From CALFUK01 sp964398295 (GTDB taxonomy: Bacteria > Bacteroidota > Bacteroidia > Chitinophagales > Saprospiraceae), in the NCBI GenBank assembly GCA_964398295.1, contig CAYNMW010000011.1, forward strand, positions 1 through 39,344: a stretch of DNA of 39,344 bases, written 5' to 3'. Both the position numbers and the translations under genes were made by a program. The notes under the pieces are model-generated. The model saw nothing but the letters and a program-made list of their open reading frames with translations. It had not been told where the DNA came from and did no database searches. Below are positions 31,247-39,344 of the stretch, in pieces (within the stretch, counting starts at the first letter, position 1; each line of letters opens with the position of its first letter).

Positions 31247-31383
31247 CAAAGCCCAAGCATTGCTGTTTGGGCTTTTTCTTTTCCTTCTATTTTGTAAAAC
31301 TCCAGTTAACTATTTCGCTACTCTGTAGCTAATGGGAACAATAATGTTATTGTCTATTGATATGACGCCACTCTGTGGCTTAC
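31243..31383 (+). repeat. Hairpin-rich repeat downstream of tRNA-Phe, copy 1
   Basis: About 140 bp repeated at 31418-31558 (period 175). The first 122 bp are identical. It includes the last bases of the tRNA, the terminator, and three perfect small hairpins: GCTAC-TCT-GTAGC (31317-31329), CAATAA-TG-TTATTG (31339-31352) and GCCAC-TCT-GTGGC (31367-31379). No ORF fits it. Confidence 0.95.
31248..31278 (+). terminator. Terminator of tRNA-Phe
   Basis: Perfect 9-bp stem AAAGCCCAA (31248-31256) with TTGGGCTTT (31267-31275), ten-base loop, continuing into TTTTTCTTTTCC. An exact second copy lies 175 bp downstream at 31423-31453. Confidence 0.92.
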
Positions 31384-31417
31384 GAGATTCCTAACTGTCG
31401 ACCTTTGGTGGAGAGGT

Positions 31418-31558
31418 ACCACAAAGCCCAAGCATTGCTGTTTGGGCTTTTTCTTTTCCTTCTATTTTGTAAAACTCCAGTTAACTATTTCGCTACTCTG
31501 TAGCTAATGGGAACAATAATGTTATTGTCTATTGATATGGCGCCACTTTGTGGCTTGG
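31418..31558 (+). repeat. Hairpin-rich repeat downstream of tRNA-Phe, copy 2
   Basis: Second copy of 31243-31383. It holds the same terminator and hairpins at 31492-31504, 31514-31527 and 31542-31554 (the last reads GCCAC-TTT-GTGGC, loop changed, stem kept). It is preceded by GGTGGAGAGGTACC, which resembles a damaged tRNA-Phe 3' end. After this copy about 60 bp remain before the next gene. Confidence 0.93.
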
Positions 31559-31621
31559 GAATTCCTACCTATCACCCTTACATTTTCAACTGCTATTCTT
31601 ACCTTAGTTAAAACTACAGAT

Positions 31622-32173
31622 ATGGCTTTCCTCCAACGCTTAAATGACGACCTCATCCAATTCATCGAGCAACAGCAATTATATTTTGTCGCCACTGCTG
31701 CTCAAAGTGGGAGGATCAATTTGTCTCCAAAGGGCCTTGATAGTTTTCGCATACAAGACAAAGAACATGTGCTTTGGTTGAATTATACTGGCAGCGGTAA
31801 CGAGACAGCTGCACATTTGAAAGAACAAAATCGAATGACAATAATGTTTTGTTCGTTTTCTGAAAAGCCATTAATCCTCAGACTATATGGCAAAGCGAAA
31901 AGCTATCATAATTTCGATACAGAGTGGTCCGATTTGCTCAATTTATTTGACGAACATTCAGGAGCTCGTAATATCTTTTTATTGGAAATCGAATCTGTTC
32001 AGACTTCCTGTGGTTATGGAGTTCCTCTATTCAATTTTAAAGAGACACGTTCAACATTGACAAATTTCATTGAGAGTAAGGACGAAAATGAGCTAATTGA
32101 TTACTGGAAAAAGAAAAATGCAACCAGTATTGATGGTTTGCATACTGGATTATTCCCTGAGAAGGGCAAATAG
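31622..32173 (+). CDS. Pyridoxamine 5'-phosphate oxidase-fold protein
   Basis: 183 aa from ATG 31622 (MAFLQRLNDDLIQFIEQQQL). Split-barrel flavin-binding fold: FVATAAQSGRINLSPKG, VLWLNYTGSGNETAAHLKEQNRMTIMFCSF and LRLYGKAKSYH are the typical strands of the PNPOx-like FMN/F420 family, and the C-terminal SCGYGVPLFNF is common in the Bacteroidota subgroup. The open frame extends up to 31532, but that would put the N-terminus inside the hairpin repeat, so the later Met is chosen. A TACCTTAG box lies about 20 bp before this ATG. Substrate is unknown. Confidence 0.85.
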   Translation: MAFLQRLNDDLIQFIEQQQLYFVATAAQSGRINLSPKGLDSFRIQDKEHVLWLNYTGSGNETAAHLKEQNRMTIMFCSFSEKPLILRLYGKAKSYHNFDTEWSDLLNLFDEHSGARNIFLLEIESVQTSCGYGVPLFNFKETRSTLTNFIESKDENELIDYWKKKNATSIDGLHTGLFPEKGK

Positions 32174-32183
32174 TGAAATAAAA

Positions 32184-32217
32184 CAGAATTATTTCAGAAT
32201 CATAAGTAATAATTCTG
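32184..32217. other. Inverted repeat between the PNPOx-like and OmpA genes
   Basis: CAGAATTATT (32184-32193) pairs perfectly with AATAATTCTG (32208-32217), loop 14. No T-run follows on either side. It could be a weak terminator for the upstream gene or a regulatory site for ompA. Confidence 0.4.
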
Positions 32218-32257
32218 AATAGTTGGCTAATTTTAAGGCTAATAGAAAATAATCAAA

Positions 32258-33088
32258 ATGAGAATTCAAGCAATTACAACAAAATTACTTTTTGCGGTCC
32301 TTACATGTGCTCTTATGACTTCTTGTGTAGGTAAAAAGAAGTTTGATGAGATGGTCCTACAAAAAGATCAAGAAGTGGCAGATGTCGTAACTAAAATGGC
32401 TAATCTTGAGTCTGACTTTCAGTCTAAAATAGATGCACTCGATCAAAAGAATACTGATCTTGCCAAAGAGAAAAATAACATAAGCAAAAACTTAGCTGAT
32501 GTGAAAAGTGAACTGTCAACTACACAGAAAGACTTATCTGATGTAGAATATAAAGTTGATCAAAAGCAAAAACAGATAGACAACCTACGAGGTGAGATTA
32601 ACGCTGCTTTCGCAAATGTCGAGGCTGCTGTAAGTAGTGTTGATGCTGCAGTTTCATCGAGTAGTAGCAGAATCAAAGAAATTGAAGGTCAATTGTATCT
32701 TGATTTAAATGACGATGTTAATTTTAAGTCTGCTTCTGCTAAACTTCAGAAAGGTGACGAAGGAGCAATTCAGGAAATTGCAACAATGTTGATCTCTAAT
32801 CCATCATTGACTTTATTCGTAGAAGGTCATGCAGATAACAGAGGAATTGTAACTGGTAAATTTGATGATAATTGGGATTTGAGTGCAGCAAGAGGAATCT
32901 CTGTTGTAAGAAAATTAATCGAACTAGGTGTGAATCCAAAGCAACTTGCAGCAGCAGGTAGAGCTGAGTTTTTGCCTGAGCAAGCAGGTGACTCGAAAGA
33001 AGCACATGCAGCTAATAGGAGAACTGAGTTTGTAATCGTACCTAATGTTGGAAAGCTTTATCGATTAAATAAATCAGAAAAGCCATAG
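32258..33088 (+). CDS. OmpA-family lipoprotein with coiled coil
   Basis: 276 aa. Lipoprotein signal MRIQAITTKLLFAVLTCALMTSCVG with Cys23. Residues 30-150 are a long coiled coil (KMANLESDFQSKIDALDQKNTDLAKEKN and following), then an OmpA_C peptidoglycan-binding domain (about 150-265: LYLDLNDDVNFKSASAKL, LFVEGHADNRG, LSAARGISVVRKLIELGV, AAAGRAEFLPEQ, NRRTEFVI). It would tether the outer membrane to the wall. Likely monocistronic. Confidence 0.93.
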   Translation: MRIQAITTKLLFAVLTCALMTSCVGKKKFDEMVLQKDQEVADVVTKMANLESDFQSKIDALDQKNTDLAKEKNNISKNLADVKSELSTTQKDLSDVEYKVDQKQKQIDNLRGEINAAFANVEAAVSSVDAAVSSSSSRIKEIEGQLYLDLNDDVNFKSASAKLQKGDEGAIQEIATMLISNPSLTLFVEGHADNRGIVTGKFDDNWDLSAARGISVVRKLIELGVNPKQLAAAGRAEFLPEQAGDSKEAHAANRRTEFVIVPNVGKLYRLNKSEKP

Positions 33089-33184
33089 TTTTTTTTGCTG
33101 CAATACATAATTGCAACACACATTACTCAGGCCTAACCAATACATTTTTCTACTTTGTTGTAGTAATCATTTTAAAATGAAAAC

Positions 33185-34672
33185 ATGTATTTGTTAGGCC
33201 TTGATATTGGTAGTTCATCCATTAAAGCAGCTTTAGTTGATGCCGAAACTTCACAAGTCGTAACATCTGCTTCTTATCCACCAACTGAAATGCAAATCCA
33301 GGCTTTACAACCTAATTGGGCAGAACAAGACCCTAATTTATGGTGGGAATATGCAAGTAAGGCTATTCAAGCATGCTTGTCAAAGAACTCTCTTAAGCAT
33401 ACTGAAATCAAAGCCATTGGAATCTCCTATCAAATGCATGGTCTTGTCATTGTTGATAAAGAAGGCAAACCACTCAGGCCTTCAATTATTTGGTGTGACA
33501 GTCGTGCAATACCATATGGCCAAAAGGCCGAAAACGAACTTGGACTTGACTATTGCAGTACAAATTTTCTCAATTCTCCAGGCAACTTTACAGCAAGTAA
33601 GCTAAAGTGGGTAAAGCAAAACGAGCCAGGAATATACGAGCGTATTTATAAAGCAATGTTACCTGGTGATTATATCGCCTACCGAATGACAGGACAGATA
33701 AATACAACCATTTCAGGTTTGTCAGAAGGGATTATGTGGAATTTTAAAACCAATTCAAAGGCTAGTTCATTGCTTGACAACTTCGGCATTGATCAATCTT
33801 TGCTTGCTGATGTAAAAGCTACATTTTCCATACAAGGAAATTTAGAACCTAAGGCCGCTGAGTATTTGGGACTTCCATCTGGTATTCCAGTAGCATACAG
33901 AGCAGGAGACCAACCGAATAATGCTATGTCACTTGGCGTATTCGAACCAGGTCAAATAGCTGGGACTGGAGGAACATCTGGTGTTGTATATGCCGTTAGT
34001 GATCAGCTCATCAGTGATCCTAAAATGAGGGTCAATAGTTTTGCGCATGTCAATCATACTGAAAAAGATCCGCGCATAGGTGTGTTGCTTTGCATTAATG
34101 GATGTGGTATACAATATGGTTGGTTGAGAAAAGTGCTGGGTGAAGAAAAAATCAGCTACTACGATATTGAGCATAAAGCATCTGAAGTCGCAATTGGAAG
34201 TGAAGGCTTAGCAGTATTAAGTTTCGGAAATGGTGCCGAGCGTATGTTACAAAATAAGCATGTTGGTGCACAAATGTTGAACCTCAATTTCAACATTCAT
34301 CAACAAGCACATCTGTATCGTGCTGCATTAGAAGGCATTGCATTCTCTTTTCATTTTGGCACACAAAGTATGTCTGAAATGGGCGTTGAAGTTTCTGAAA
34401 TGAGAGTAGGGAATGATAATCTTTTTCAATCTTCTATTTTCGCAAAAACACTTGCGACACTTTCTGGTGCATCTATACATTTAGTAGATACTACTGGTGC
34501 TATAGGAGCCGCAATAGGTGCAGGAGTCGGCATAGGTCATTATTCATCATTGAAAGAAGCATTCAGACAGCAAAGAATCATAAAAACAATCAACCCTGAA
34601 CCTCATTCCAATGAATATGATAAGGCATATCAAATTTGGTTAAATCATTTGCAAAAAATATTATCAGATTAA
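33185..34672 (+). CDS. xylB: Xylulokinase (FGGY kinase)
   Basis: 495-aa carbohydrate kinase phosphorylating D-xylulose. N-terminal nucleotide-site strand LLGLDIGSSSIKAALVD, ISYQMHGLVIVD with the catalytic-site motif, WCDSRA, then LPGDYIAYRMTG, and the second ATP-domain signature GTGGTSGVVYAV, ending with FAKTLATLSGASIHLVDTTGAIGAAIGAG. The xylose isomerase gene starts 6 bp downstream, which fixes the sugar. A box TACTTTG precedes the start by about 36 bp but is one base short of consensus. Confidence 0.94.
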   Translation: MYLLGLDIGSSSIKAALVDAETSQVVTSASYPPTEMQIQALQPNWAEQDPNLWWEYASKAIQACLSKNSLKHTEIKAIGISYQMHGLVIVDKEGKPLRPSIIWCDSRAIPYGQKAENELGLDYCSTNFLNSPGNFTASKLKWVKQNEPGIYERIYKAMLPGDYIAYRMTGQINTTISGLSEGIMWNFKTNSKASSLLDNFGIDQSLLADVKATFSIQGNLEPKAAEYLGLPSGIPVAYRAGDQPNNAMSLGVFEPGQIAGTGGTSGVVYAVSDQLISDPKMRVNSFAHVNHTEKDPRIGVLLCINGCGIQYGWLRKVLGEEKISYYDIEHKASEVAIGSEGLAVLSFGNGAERMLQNKHVGAQMLNLNFNIHQQAHLYRAALEGIAFSFHFGTQSMSEMGVEVSEMRVGNDNLFQSSIFAKTLATLSGASIHLVDTTGAIGAAIGAGVGIGHYSSLKEAFRQQRIIKTINPEPHSNEYDKAYQIWLNHLQKILSD

Positions 34673-34678
34673 AGAGTT

Positions 34679-36013
34679 ATGAGTAAGGTATTAATCGGTC
34701 AAAGGGAATATTTCCCAGGAATTAAGAAAATAAAATTTGAAGGCAAAAAATCTAAGAACCCACTTGCATTCAAATACTACGATCCCAAGAAGAAGGTTGC
34801 TGGCAAAACAATGAAAAATCATTTCAAATTTGCATGTGCGTATTGGCATTCTTTCTGCAATGTGGGTGGAGATCCATTTGGACCAGGGACAAAGATATAT
34901 CCTTGGGATAAAAATAGTGATGCTGTAGAGAGAGCTAAAGACAAAATGGATGCCGCCTTCGAATTCATGACTAAAATTGGGCTGGATTATTTTTGCTTTC
35001 ATGATGTCGATCTGGTTGATGAAGAGAATAGCAATCTAAAAGAGTTTCGAAAAAAATTGGATGCAATTTCAACCTATGCACTTCCGAAAATGAAAGCGTC
35101 TGGAATTAAGGTTTTATGGGGAACTGCTAATTTATTTAGTCACCCTAGATATATGAATGGCGCTTCTACTAATCCAGACTTTAATGTTGTTGCATACGCT
35201 GGAGCTCAAGTGAAAAATGCACTTGATACAACGATTAAATTGAAGGGTGAAAATTATGTGTTCTGGGGAGGTCGAGAGGGATATATGTCCTTACTCAACA
35301 CCAATATGAAAAAAGAATTGGACCATATGGCTCAATTTCTACATATGGCTAAAGACTATGCCCGGAAAAAAGGGTTTAAAGGCACTTTTTTCATCGAACC
35401 AAAACCAATGGAACCCTCCAAGCATCAGTATGATTTTGATTCGGCTACAGTACTGGGATTCTTAAGAGAGTATGACCTTATGGATGATTTTAAAATTAAT
35501 GTCGAAGTGAATCATGCAACATTATCCTTGCATACTTTCCAGCATGAATTACAAGTAGCTGCAAATGCTGATGCCCTCGGTTCTATTGATGCTAATAGAG
35601 GAGATTATCAAAATGGTTGGGACACGGACCAATTTCCAGTCGACTTGTACGAACTTACCGAAGCAATGTTGGTTATATTAGAGTCTGGAGGAATCAAGGG
35701 TGGCGGAGTCAATTTTGATGCTAAAACACGAAGAAACTCCACAGATCTTCAGGATTTGTTTTTCGCTCATATTGGAGGAATGGATAATTTTGCAAGGTCA
35801 TTATTAATTGCAAATGATATTTTAAAAGAATCTGAATATAAGAAGCTAAGAAGAGAGCGTTATAGATCATTTGAGAGAGGAAATGGAAAGGCCTTTGAAA
35901 ACGGGAAATTAAAGTTGACCGATTTGGCAAGAATTGCAAACAGTAATAGCGAACCAAAGCAATTATCTGGAAAGCAAGAGTTATTTGAAAACATCATTAA
36001 CCAATATATTTAA
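34679..36013 (+). CDS. xylA: Xylose isomerase
   Basis: 444-aa cytosolic class II xylose isomerase, D-xylose to D-xylulose. Signatures: FCFHDVD (catalytic His region), LWGTANLFSHPRYMNGA, VFWGGREGYMSLLNT, FFIEPKPMEPSKHQYDFD (metal-ligand Glu), NVEVNHATLSLHTFQHEL and GSIDANRGDYQNGWDTDQFP. Length is usual. The stop TAA shares its last A with the ATG of the GH16 gene, so xylB-xylA-GH16 is one unit. No xylose transporter or XylR is in the window. Confidence 0.97.
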   Translation: MSKVLIGQREYFPGIKKIKFEGKKSKNPLAFKYYDPKKKVAGKTMKNHFKFACAYWHSFCNVGGDPFGPGTKIYPWDKNSDAVERAKDKMDAAFEFMTKIGLDYFCFHDVDLVDEENSNLKEFRKKLDAISTYALPKMKASGIKVLWGTANLFSHPRYMNGASTNPDFNVVAYAGAQVKNALDTTIKLKGENYVFWGGREGYMSLLNTNMKKELDHMAQFLHMAKDYARKKGFKGTFFIEPKPMEPSKHQYDFDSATVLGFLREYDLMDDFKINVEVNHATLSLHTFQHELQVAANADALGSIDANRGDYQNGWDTDQFPVDLYELTEAMLVILESGGIKGGGVNFDAKTRRNSTDLQDLFFAHIGGMDNFARSLLIANDILKESEYKKLRRERYRSFERGNGKAFENGKLKLTDLARIANSNSEPKQLSGKQELFENIINQYI

Positions 36014-37179
36014 TGAAATTGTACCACTTCATACTAACGTGTCTTTTACTTGCAAGTAGCTGTAGCGATTCATCTACTACCACAAACCCTAATCCACAAA
36101 ATTCGGTAACATTCTCTATTGGAGATACAGCGGCATTCGAACAGGCGGGAGAATCAACATTGACATTCGACATCAATGCATCCGAAGTGCTTACAAGCCC
36201 AACGACAATTGAGTATGAAACGAAAGACCTTACGGCAGAAGCTGGTAGTGATTACCAACAAGCGTCTGGTCAGATTACAATGGCGGCTGGAGAACAGAGT
36301 ACAACAATTCAAGTAACCATTCTATTCGATGACCAAAATGAAGTTGATGAAGCCCTTGAGGTTACAATTAGCAATTCTGGTCAATCAAGCTCAGCAATTG
36401 GAATTATAAGAGACAATGATGATCCAGTTTATTCAGAAAGTGGTTACTCTACTGCTGAGTCATTTGCAGGGTATACACTATCCTGGTCAGATGAATTTGA
36501 AGGTGAGCAATTGGATATGAACTCGTATACGTTTGAAATGGGAGATGGCTGTCCTAACCTTTGCGGCTGGGGCAATAATGAATTGCAGTTTTATAGAGAC
36601 GACTCTCAACATACAAATCTGGAAAATGGCAACTTGGTCATCACTGCTAGACAAAATGGCAATGGCTTTAATTCTTCCAGAATAATAACAAAAGGTAAAA
36701 GAGAATTCCAGTACGGTCGGATTGACATCAGAGCAAAACTTCCTGAAGGTCAAGGCATTTGGCCAGCAATTTGGATGTTGGGTAGCAATATAGATGAGGT
36801 CGGATGGCCAGCTTCTGGAGAAATTGACATTATGGAAATGGTCGGTCATGAACCAAATAGAACGCATGGTACCGCTCACTGGGGAAATAGAGGTGAGAAC
36901 AGCACCTTTAAAGGCAGTAGTATAACCCTACCTGAAAAATTTTCAGAACGGTTTCATGTGTTTACTTTAGTATGGCAACCAAACTCGTTGGATTGGTATG
37001 TTGATGAAGTTAAATTCAATTCATTGACACCGGCTCAAGTCAATGGCTCGTGGAGATTTAATGATCCGTTCTTTTTAATTTTCAATATAGCAGTTGGAGG
37101 AAATTGGCCGGGAAGTCCTGATGAAACAACTGTTTTTCCGCAGAGCATGGAAATCGATTATATACGAGTATTTCAGTAA
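36013..37179 (+). CDS. GH16 beta-glucanase (laminarinase-type) lipoprotein with Calx-beta domain
   Basis: 388 aa. Lipoprotein signal with Cys17 (LLLASSCSDSS). Residues about 30-138 are a Calx-beta domain (FSIGDTAAFEQAGESTLTFDINASE, ETKDLTAEAGSDY, DDQNEVDEALEVTISN). The catalytic GH16 jelly roll follows, opening LSWSDEFEGEQLD, with the active-site GEIDIMEMVGHEPNRTHGTAHW (nucleophile and acid/base Glu in EIDIME, laminarinase-like) and IWPAIWMLG. It is likely surface-exposed, cutting beta-1,3-glucans. The link with xylose genes is by 1-bp overlap. Confidence 0.93.
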   Translation: MKLYHFILTCLLLASSCSDSSTTTNPNPQNSVTFSIGDTAAFEQAGESTLTFDINASEVLTSPTTIEYETKDLTAEAGSDYQQASGQITMAAGEQSTTIQVTILFDDQNEVDEALEVTISNSGQSSSAIGIIRDNDDPVYSESGYSTAESFAGYTLSWSDEFEGEQLDMNSYTFEMGDGCPNLCGWGNNELQFYRDDSQHTNLENGNLVITARQNGNGFNSSRIITKGKREFQYGRIDIRAKLPEGQGIWPAIWMLGSNIDEVGWPASGEIDIMEMVGHEPNRTHGTAHWGNRGENSTFKGSSITLPEKFSERFHVFTLVWQPNSLDWYVDEVKFNSLTPAQVNGSWRFNDPFFLIFNIAVGGNWPGSPDETTVFPQSMEIDYIRVFQ

Positions 37180-37208
37180 GATGATTATTGGATAAGGAGT
37201 ATTAAGTA

Positions 37209-38936
37209 TTACCAACTACTTCCACCACCTCCTCCTCCACCAGATCCTACACCTCCGCTAAATCCGCCTCCGCCCCTACCTCCAAATGCGCTGGAAGAAT
37301 CATCTGCTACAGGAGCACTTGTCATTGTTTTGGTAATTTTATTAACTGAAAAATTGTGACGGAATGTGTCAAAACTTGGATGAGAGTCATACTCTGAATA
37401 ATACCAATCTGGTGGCGAGGTAAACATAGCTCCCACTTTATCATCCCAGGTTTTATCTAATCCAAATGCAACAACGTAAGGGAATATTTTATTTAGATAT
37501 AAGGGATCATCAGAGATAACTTTATTTAAATCATTGGGATCAGGATTTGTTAGTGTTGTTTTCAATGATTGCAATTGATCATGTAAAATTAGTCCTCGTT
37601 CGTTTTTCTTTGGCTTTGAAGCATGTATTATAAAACATACAATACCAAGTATAATAAATAATATGCCGGAAGCTATTGCCTGCAAAGCAGCAATTGAAGT
37701 TATACCTATAAGAATTGATATGATACCAAGTAATAAAAATTTTCCGCTATGGAAAAATTGTTTTGCTTTTTGATCATACAATTTTTTTGATAAAATCTCT
37801 CTCTTCAACTTGCCCTTCAAAGATCCAAACATCTCATACATTGTGTTTTCCATATTATGGAGATAAGCGGTATCTCCATCTTTGAAAATGGCATTGAAGA
37901 ATTCATGTTCATATGGAGATGCACTTGCTGGAAGATCTTCTAATTTCTCAAATCTCATATCGACTTCGCCATCATTTTTTATCGCAGTGATATTTAAATT
38001 CTTGTTTGCACCCCAATATGGAATTAATGAAATGAGATCGCTAGAATTTACAGTAAAATCATGGTAGGCTCCAATCTCTGGTGGACTCATGCCTTCCGGC
38101 GGATAATATCTTTTTTCAATTATTGTTTTGTGTGTATTGCGCCCACGACTTTTGAATAAAAAGGAAATTGCCGCTATTAACAATAAAGGAATTGGAAATG
38201 CTAAGTCTCTTGGATACTCTTTTTTTGGAGTCGCGCGATACGTACTATTCTTTGGCTTTTCTGATAAAATGGAGTTATAATCAAGTGCTGAAAAATAGTA
38301 TTTGGGGAATTTTATAGCTGCAGTAAGTCCAGCCCCATTTCCAAGTGGATCAAGAGCTTGACCTTCAATTACCTTTTTGCTTATTGAAAGATTAGCATGT
38401 TGGTTTAAAGAGCTTCGGGAGCCAGTAAACACTGCAATATCATTAGCATCAAGCGTTATTTCTTCAGGCATATGGATTCTAAAACTTGTTTTATCGATTT
38501 CTGCATCCCACTCAAGACCGACTAAATCCCATAGATATTCGTCATGTTCATCGTATGGTGTGATAACATTTTCGACAACATAAGTCAATTCATAAGATTG
38601 ATTACCTGTTATATATTTTGATGGATCACCTATTCTAATTTCAGACTTTGCTTTGGATTTGCTTAACTTAAATTCTTTGTCCTTTATCGAGATGTTGTCA
38701 ATTGGTGTATACTGCAACATATTACCAACATCCCTTGTCGTGTGTATTGTTCTTATAATTCCTCTCCTTCTTTTAAAAAATTCAAGATTAATGTTTTCTG
38801 TAATCTCAGCTTTACCATCTTTCGTAAGAACGACATCAATGTGATAATCATTAATTATATAATCCTGAGCTAAGCCAATATTGACAACACATGAAAAGAA
38901 GAAGCAGAAAAGAATGTATTGATTTCTAGTGAGCAT
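37209..38936 (-). CDS. DUF2207-domain membrane protein
   Basis: 575 aa. Signal peptide (MLTRNQYILFCFFFSCVVNIGLAQ), then a beta-rich extracytoplasmic DUF2207 domain (YIINDYHIDVVLTKDGKAEITENINLEFFKRRRGIIRTI), a TM near 240-256, and two more TMs near 395-435 (LLLGIISILIGITSIAAL and ASGILFIILGIVCFIIHA). The end is a Gly-rich tail after residue 545 (GGRGGGGFSGGVGSGGGGGGGSSW), as is usual in the family. Function is unknown. It lies 85 bp downstream of the pspC-like gene on the same strand. Confidence 0.9.
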   Translation of the reverse strand: MLTRNQYILFCFFFSCVVNIGLAQDYIINDYHIDVVLTKDGKAEITENINLEFFKRRRGIIRTIHTTRDVGNMLQYTPIDNISIKDKEFKLSKSKAKSEIRIGDPSKYITGNQSYELTYVVENVITPYDEHDEYLWDLVGLEWDAEIDKTSFRIHMPEEITLDANDIAVFTGSRSSLNQHANLSISKKVIEGQALDPLGNGAGLTAAIKFPKYYFSALDYNSILSEKPKNSTYRATPKKEYPRDLAFPIPLLLIAAISFLFKSRGRNTHKTIIEKRYYPPEGMSPPEIGAYHDFTVNSSDLISLIPYWGANKNLNITAIKNDGEVDMRFEKLEDLPASASPYEHEFFNAIFKDGDTAYLHNMENTMYEMFGSLKGKLKREILSKKLYDQKAKQFFHSGKFLLLGIISILIGITSIAALQAIASGILFIILGIVCFIIHASKPKKNERGLILHDQLQSLKTTLTNPDPNDLNKVISDDPLYLNKIFPYVVAFGLDKTWDDKVGAMFTSPPDWYYSEYDSHPSFDTFRHNFSVNKITKTMTSAPVADDSSSAFGGRGGGGFSGGVGSGGGGGGGSSW

Positions 38937-39021
38937 AAATTAATTGTACATTTTACTAACAGGATAGACAATAAAATACAACTAATAATTGACTTGTTTT
39001 GAACAGAGAATAATAAGGGAT

Positions 39022-39344
39022 TTAGTTTCGATAATACTTTTTGATACCAAAAATGATCAATGCAATATTCACGAAAGATTTAAAGACTTGCATCATCGTC
39101 TGGATGGCATAATTTAACCATTGACCCAAACGATTTAGAGTGCTTTTTAATCCGACTTTACTTTTTTTTTTGAAATAAAGTCATCTGTAAATTGTGAAAT
39201 AGAATCCGTCATGTCATTCAATTCATCCTCTATTATTCGTCCAATATTTTTGACATTAGCTGGTTCGCCTCTCATGGCCAAACGATCACTAGAAGTCTTT
39301 GCTGATGGGACTATAATCCAAAGAATGATGTAGGGGAAAAAGCC
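39022..39344 (-). pseudogene. PspC-domain protein, 5'-truncated by window edge and frameshifted at a poly-A tract
   Basis: The visible start of the minus strand, GFFPYIILWIIVPSAKTSSDRLAMRGEPANVKNIGRIIEDELND, is the end of a PspC membrane domain (xxILWIIxPxAKTxxxKLxMRGE). The frame stops at TAA 39147-39149 just after a run of ten A (T on plus strand, 39162-39171). In the next frame the sequence continues as SKVGLKSTLNRLGQWLNYAIQTMMQVFKSFVNIALIIFGIKKYYRN to TAA at 39022. One extra A would join both. It could be a sequencing error, slippage variant or broken gene. Confidence 0.75.

Noticed and set aside
31243..31558. CRISPR-like array
   Set aside because: Only two long copies with a 175-bp period, no short repeat/spacer pattern and no cas genes.
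31532..31621. 30-residue N-terminal extension of the PNPOx-like protein
   Set aside because: Encoded inside the duplicated hairpin repeat; the domain begins at the later Met.

Overview
The window is AT-rich bacterial chromosomal DNA from a Bacteroidota member, most likely a marine Saprospiria/Lewinella-like lineage. Four things point there: Bacteroidota-type -7 boxes (TAnnTTTG, best in front of tRNA-Phe and rsgA); a ParE with the phylum's ITEGDSASGS variant; the order HU - TPR protein - tiny COX24-like basic protein - RNase G; and the content of secreted peptidases, a GH16 laminarinase-like lipoprotein and an AURKAIP1/COX24 mini-protein. A run of exactly 100 N at 9004-9103 shows this is a scaffolded draft assembly. 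Both window edges cut genes (parE on the left, a pspC-like gene on the right).

Layout. 1-4.5 kb: 3'-truncated parE (-), a polysaccharide flippase (+), a one-TM mini-protein and rsgA (-). 4.5-6.7 kb: a gene-free control region, then an AraC regulator and a SAM methyltransferase, probably one transcript. 6.8-9.3 kb: a secreted M36 metallopeptidase interrupted by the assembly gap. 9.4-12 kb: a degenerate TrpF-like protein (-) opposite a tight ATL / sulfotransferase / class IV aminotransferase run (+). 12-16.9 kb (-): a three-gene exported peptide or amide hydrolase operon (penicillin-acylase-type, M28, S37). 17.1-21.9 kb (+): a sugar-oxidation locus with an AP-endonuclease-2-type TIM barrel, a YciI lipoprotein, a GMC flavoprotein with a Cys cluster, its Tat-exported gluconate-dehydrogenase-subunit-3 partner, and a divergent TrpF-like protein. 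21.9-23.4 kb (-): a repeat-plus-PDZ secreted protein.

23.4-25.5 kb is a gene graveyard between two 170-bp direct repeats. The outer repeat copy is a frameshifted fragment of the 3' end of the RNase G gene. Between the copies lie remnants of a GNAT acetyltransferase and a family-4 glycosyltransferase, plus one intact small secreted ORF. 25.5-28.5 kb (-) is the conserved RNase G / COX24-like / TPR / HU block. 28.7-31.1 kb holds yicC, gmk, apaG (+) and ogt (-). At 31.17 kb there is a tRNA-Phe(GAA) with its own promoter, followed by a 175-bp-period duplication carrying the terminator and a set of small hairpins. 31.6-37.2 kb (+) has a PNPOx-like protein, an OmpA lipoprotein, xylulokinase, xylose isomerase and a GH16 lipoprotein. 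37.2-39.3 kb (-) has a DUF2207 membrane protein and a PspC-domain gene with a frameshift at a 10-base homopolymer.

Most genes are ordinary. The parts most worth a second look are the repeat-bounded graveyard at 23.4-25.5 kb, the tRNA-Phe-linked hairpin duplication, the GMC sugar-oxidation cluster with its odd TrpF-like member, the tandem-repeat PDZ protein, and the homopolymer-split pspC.
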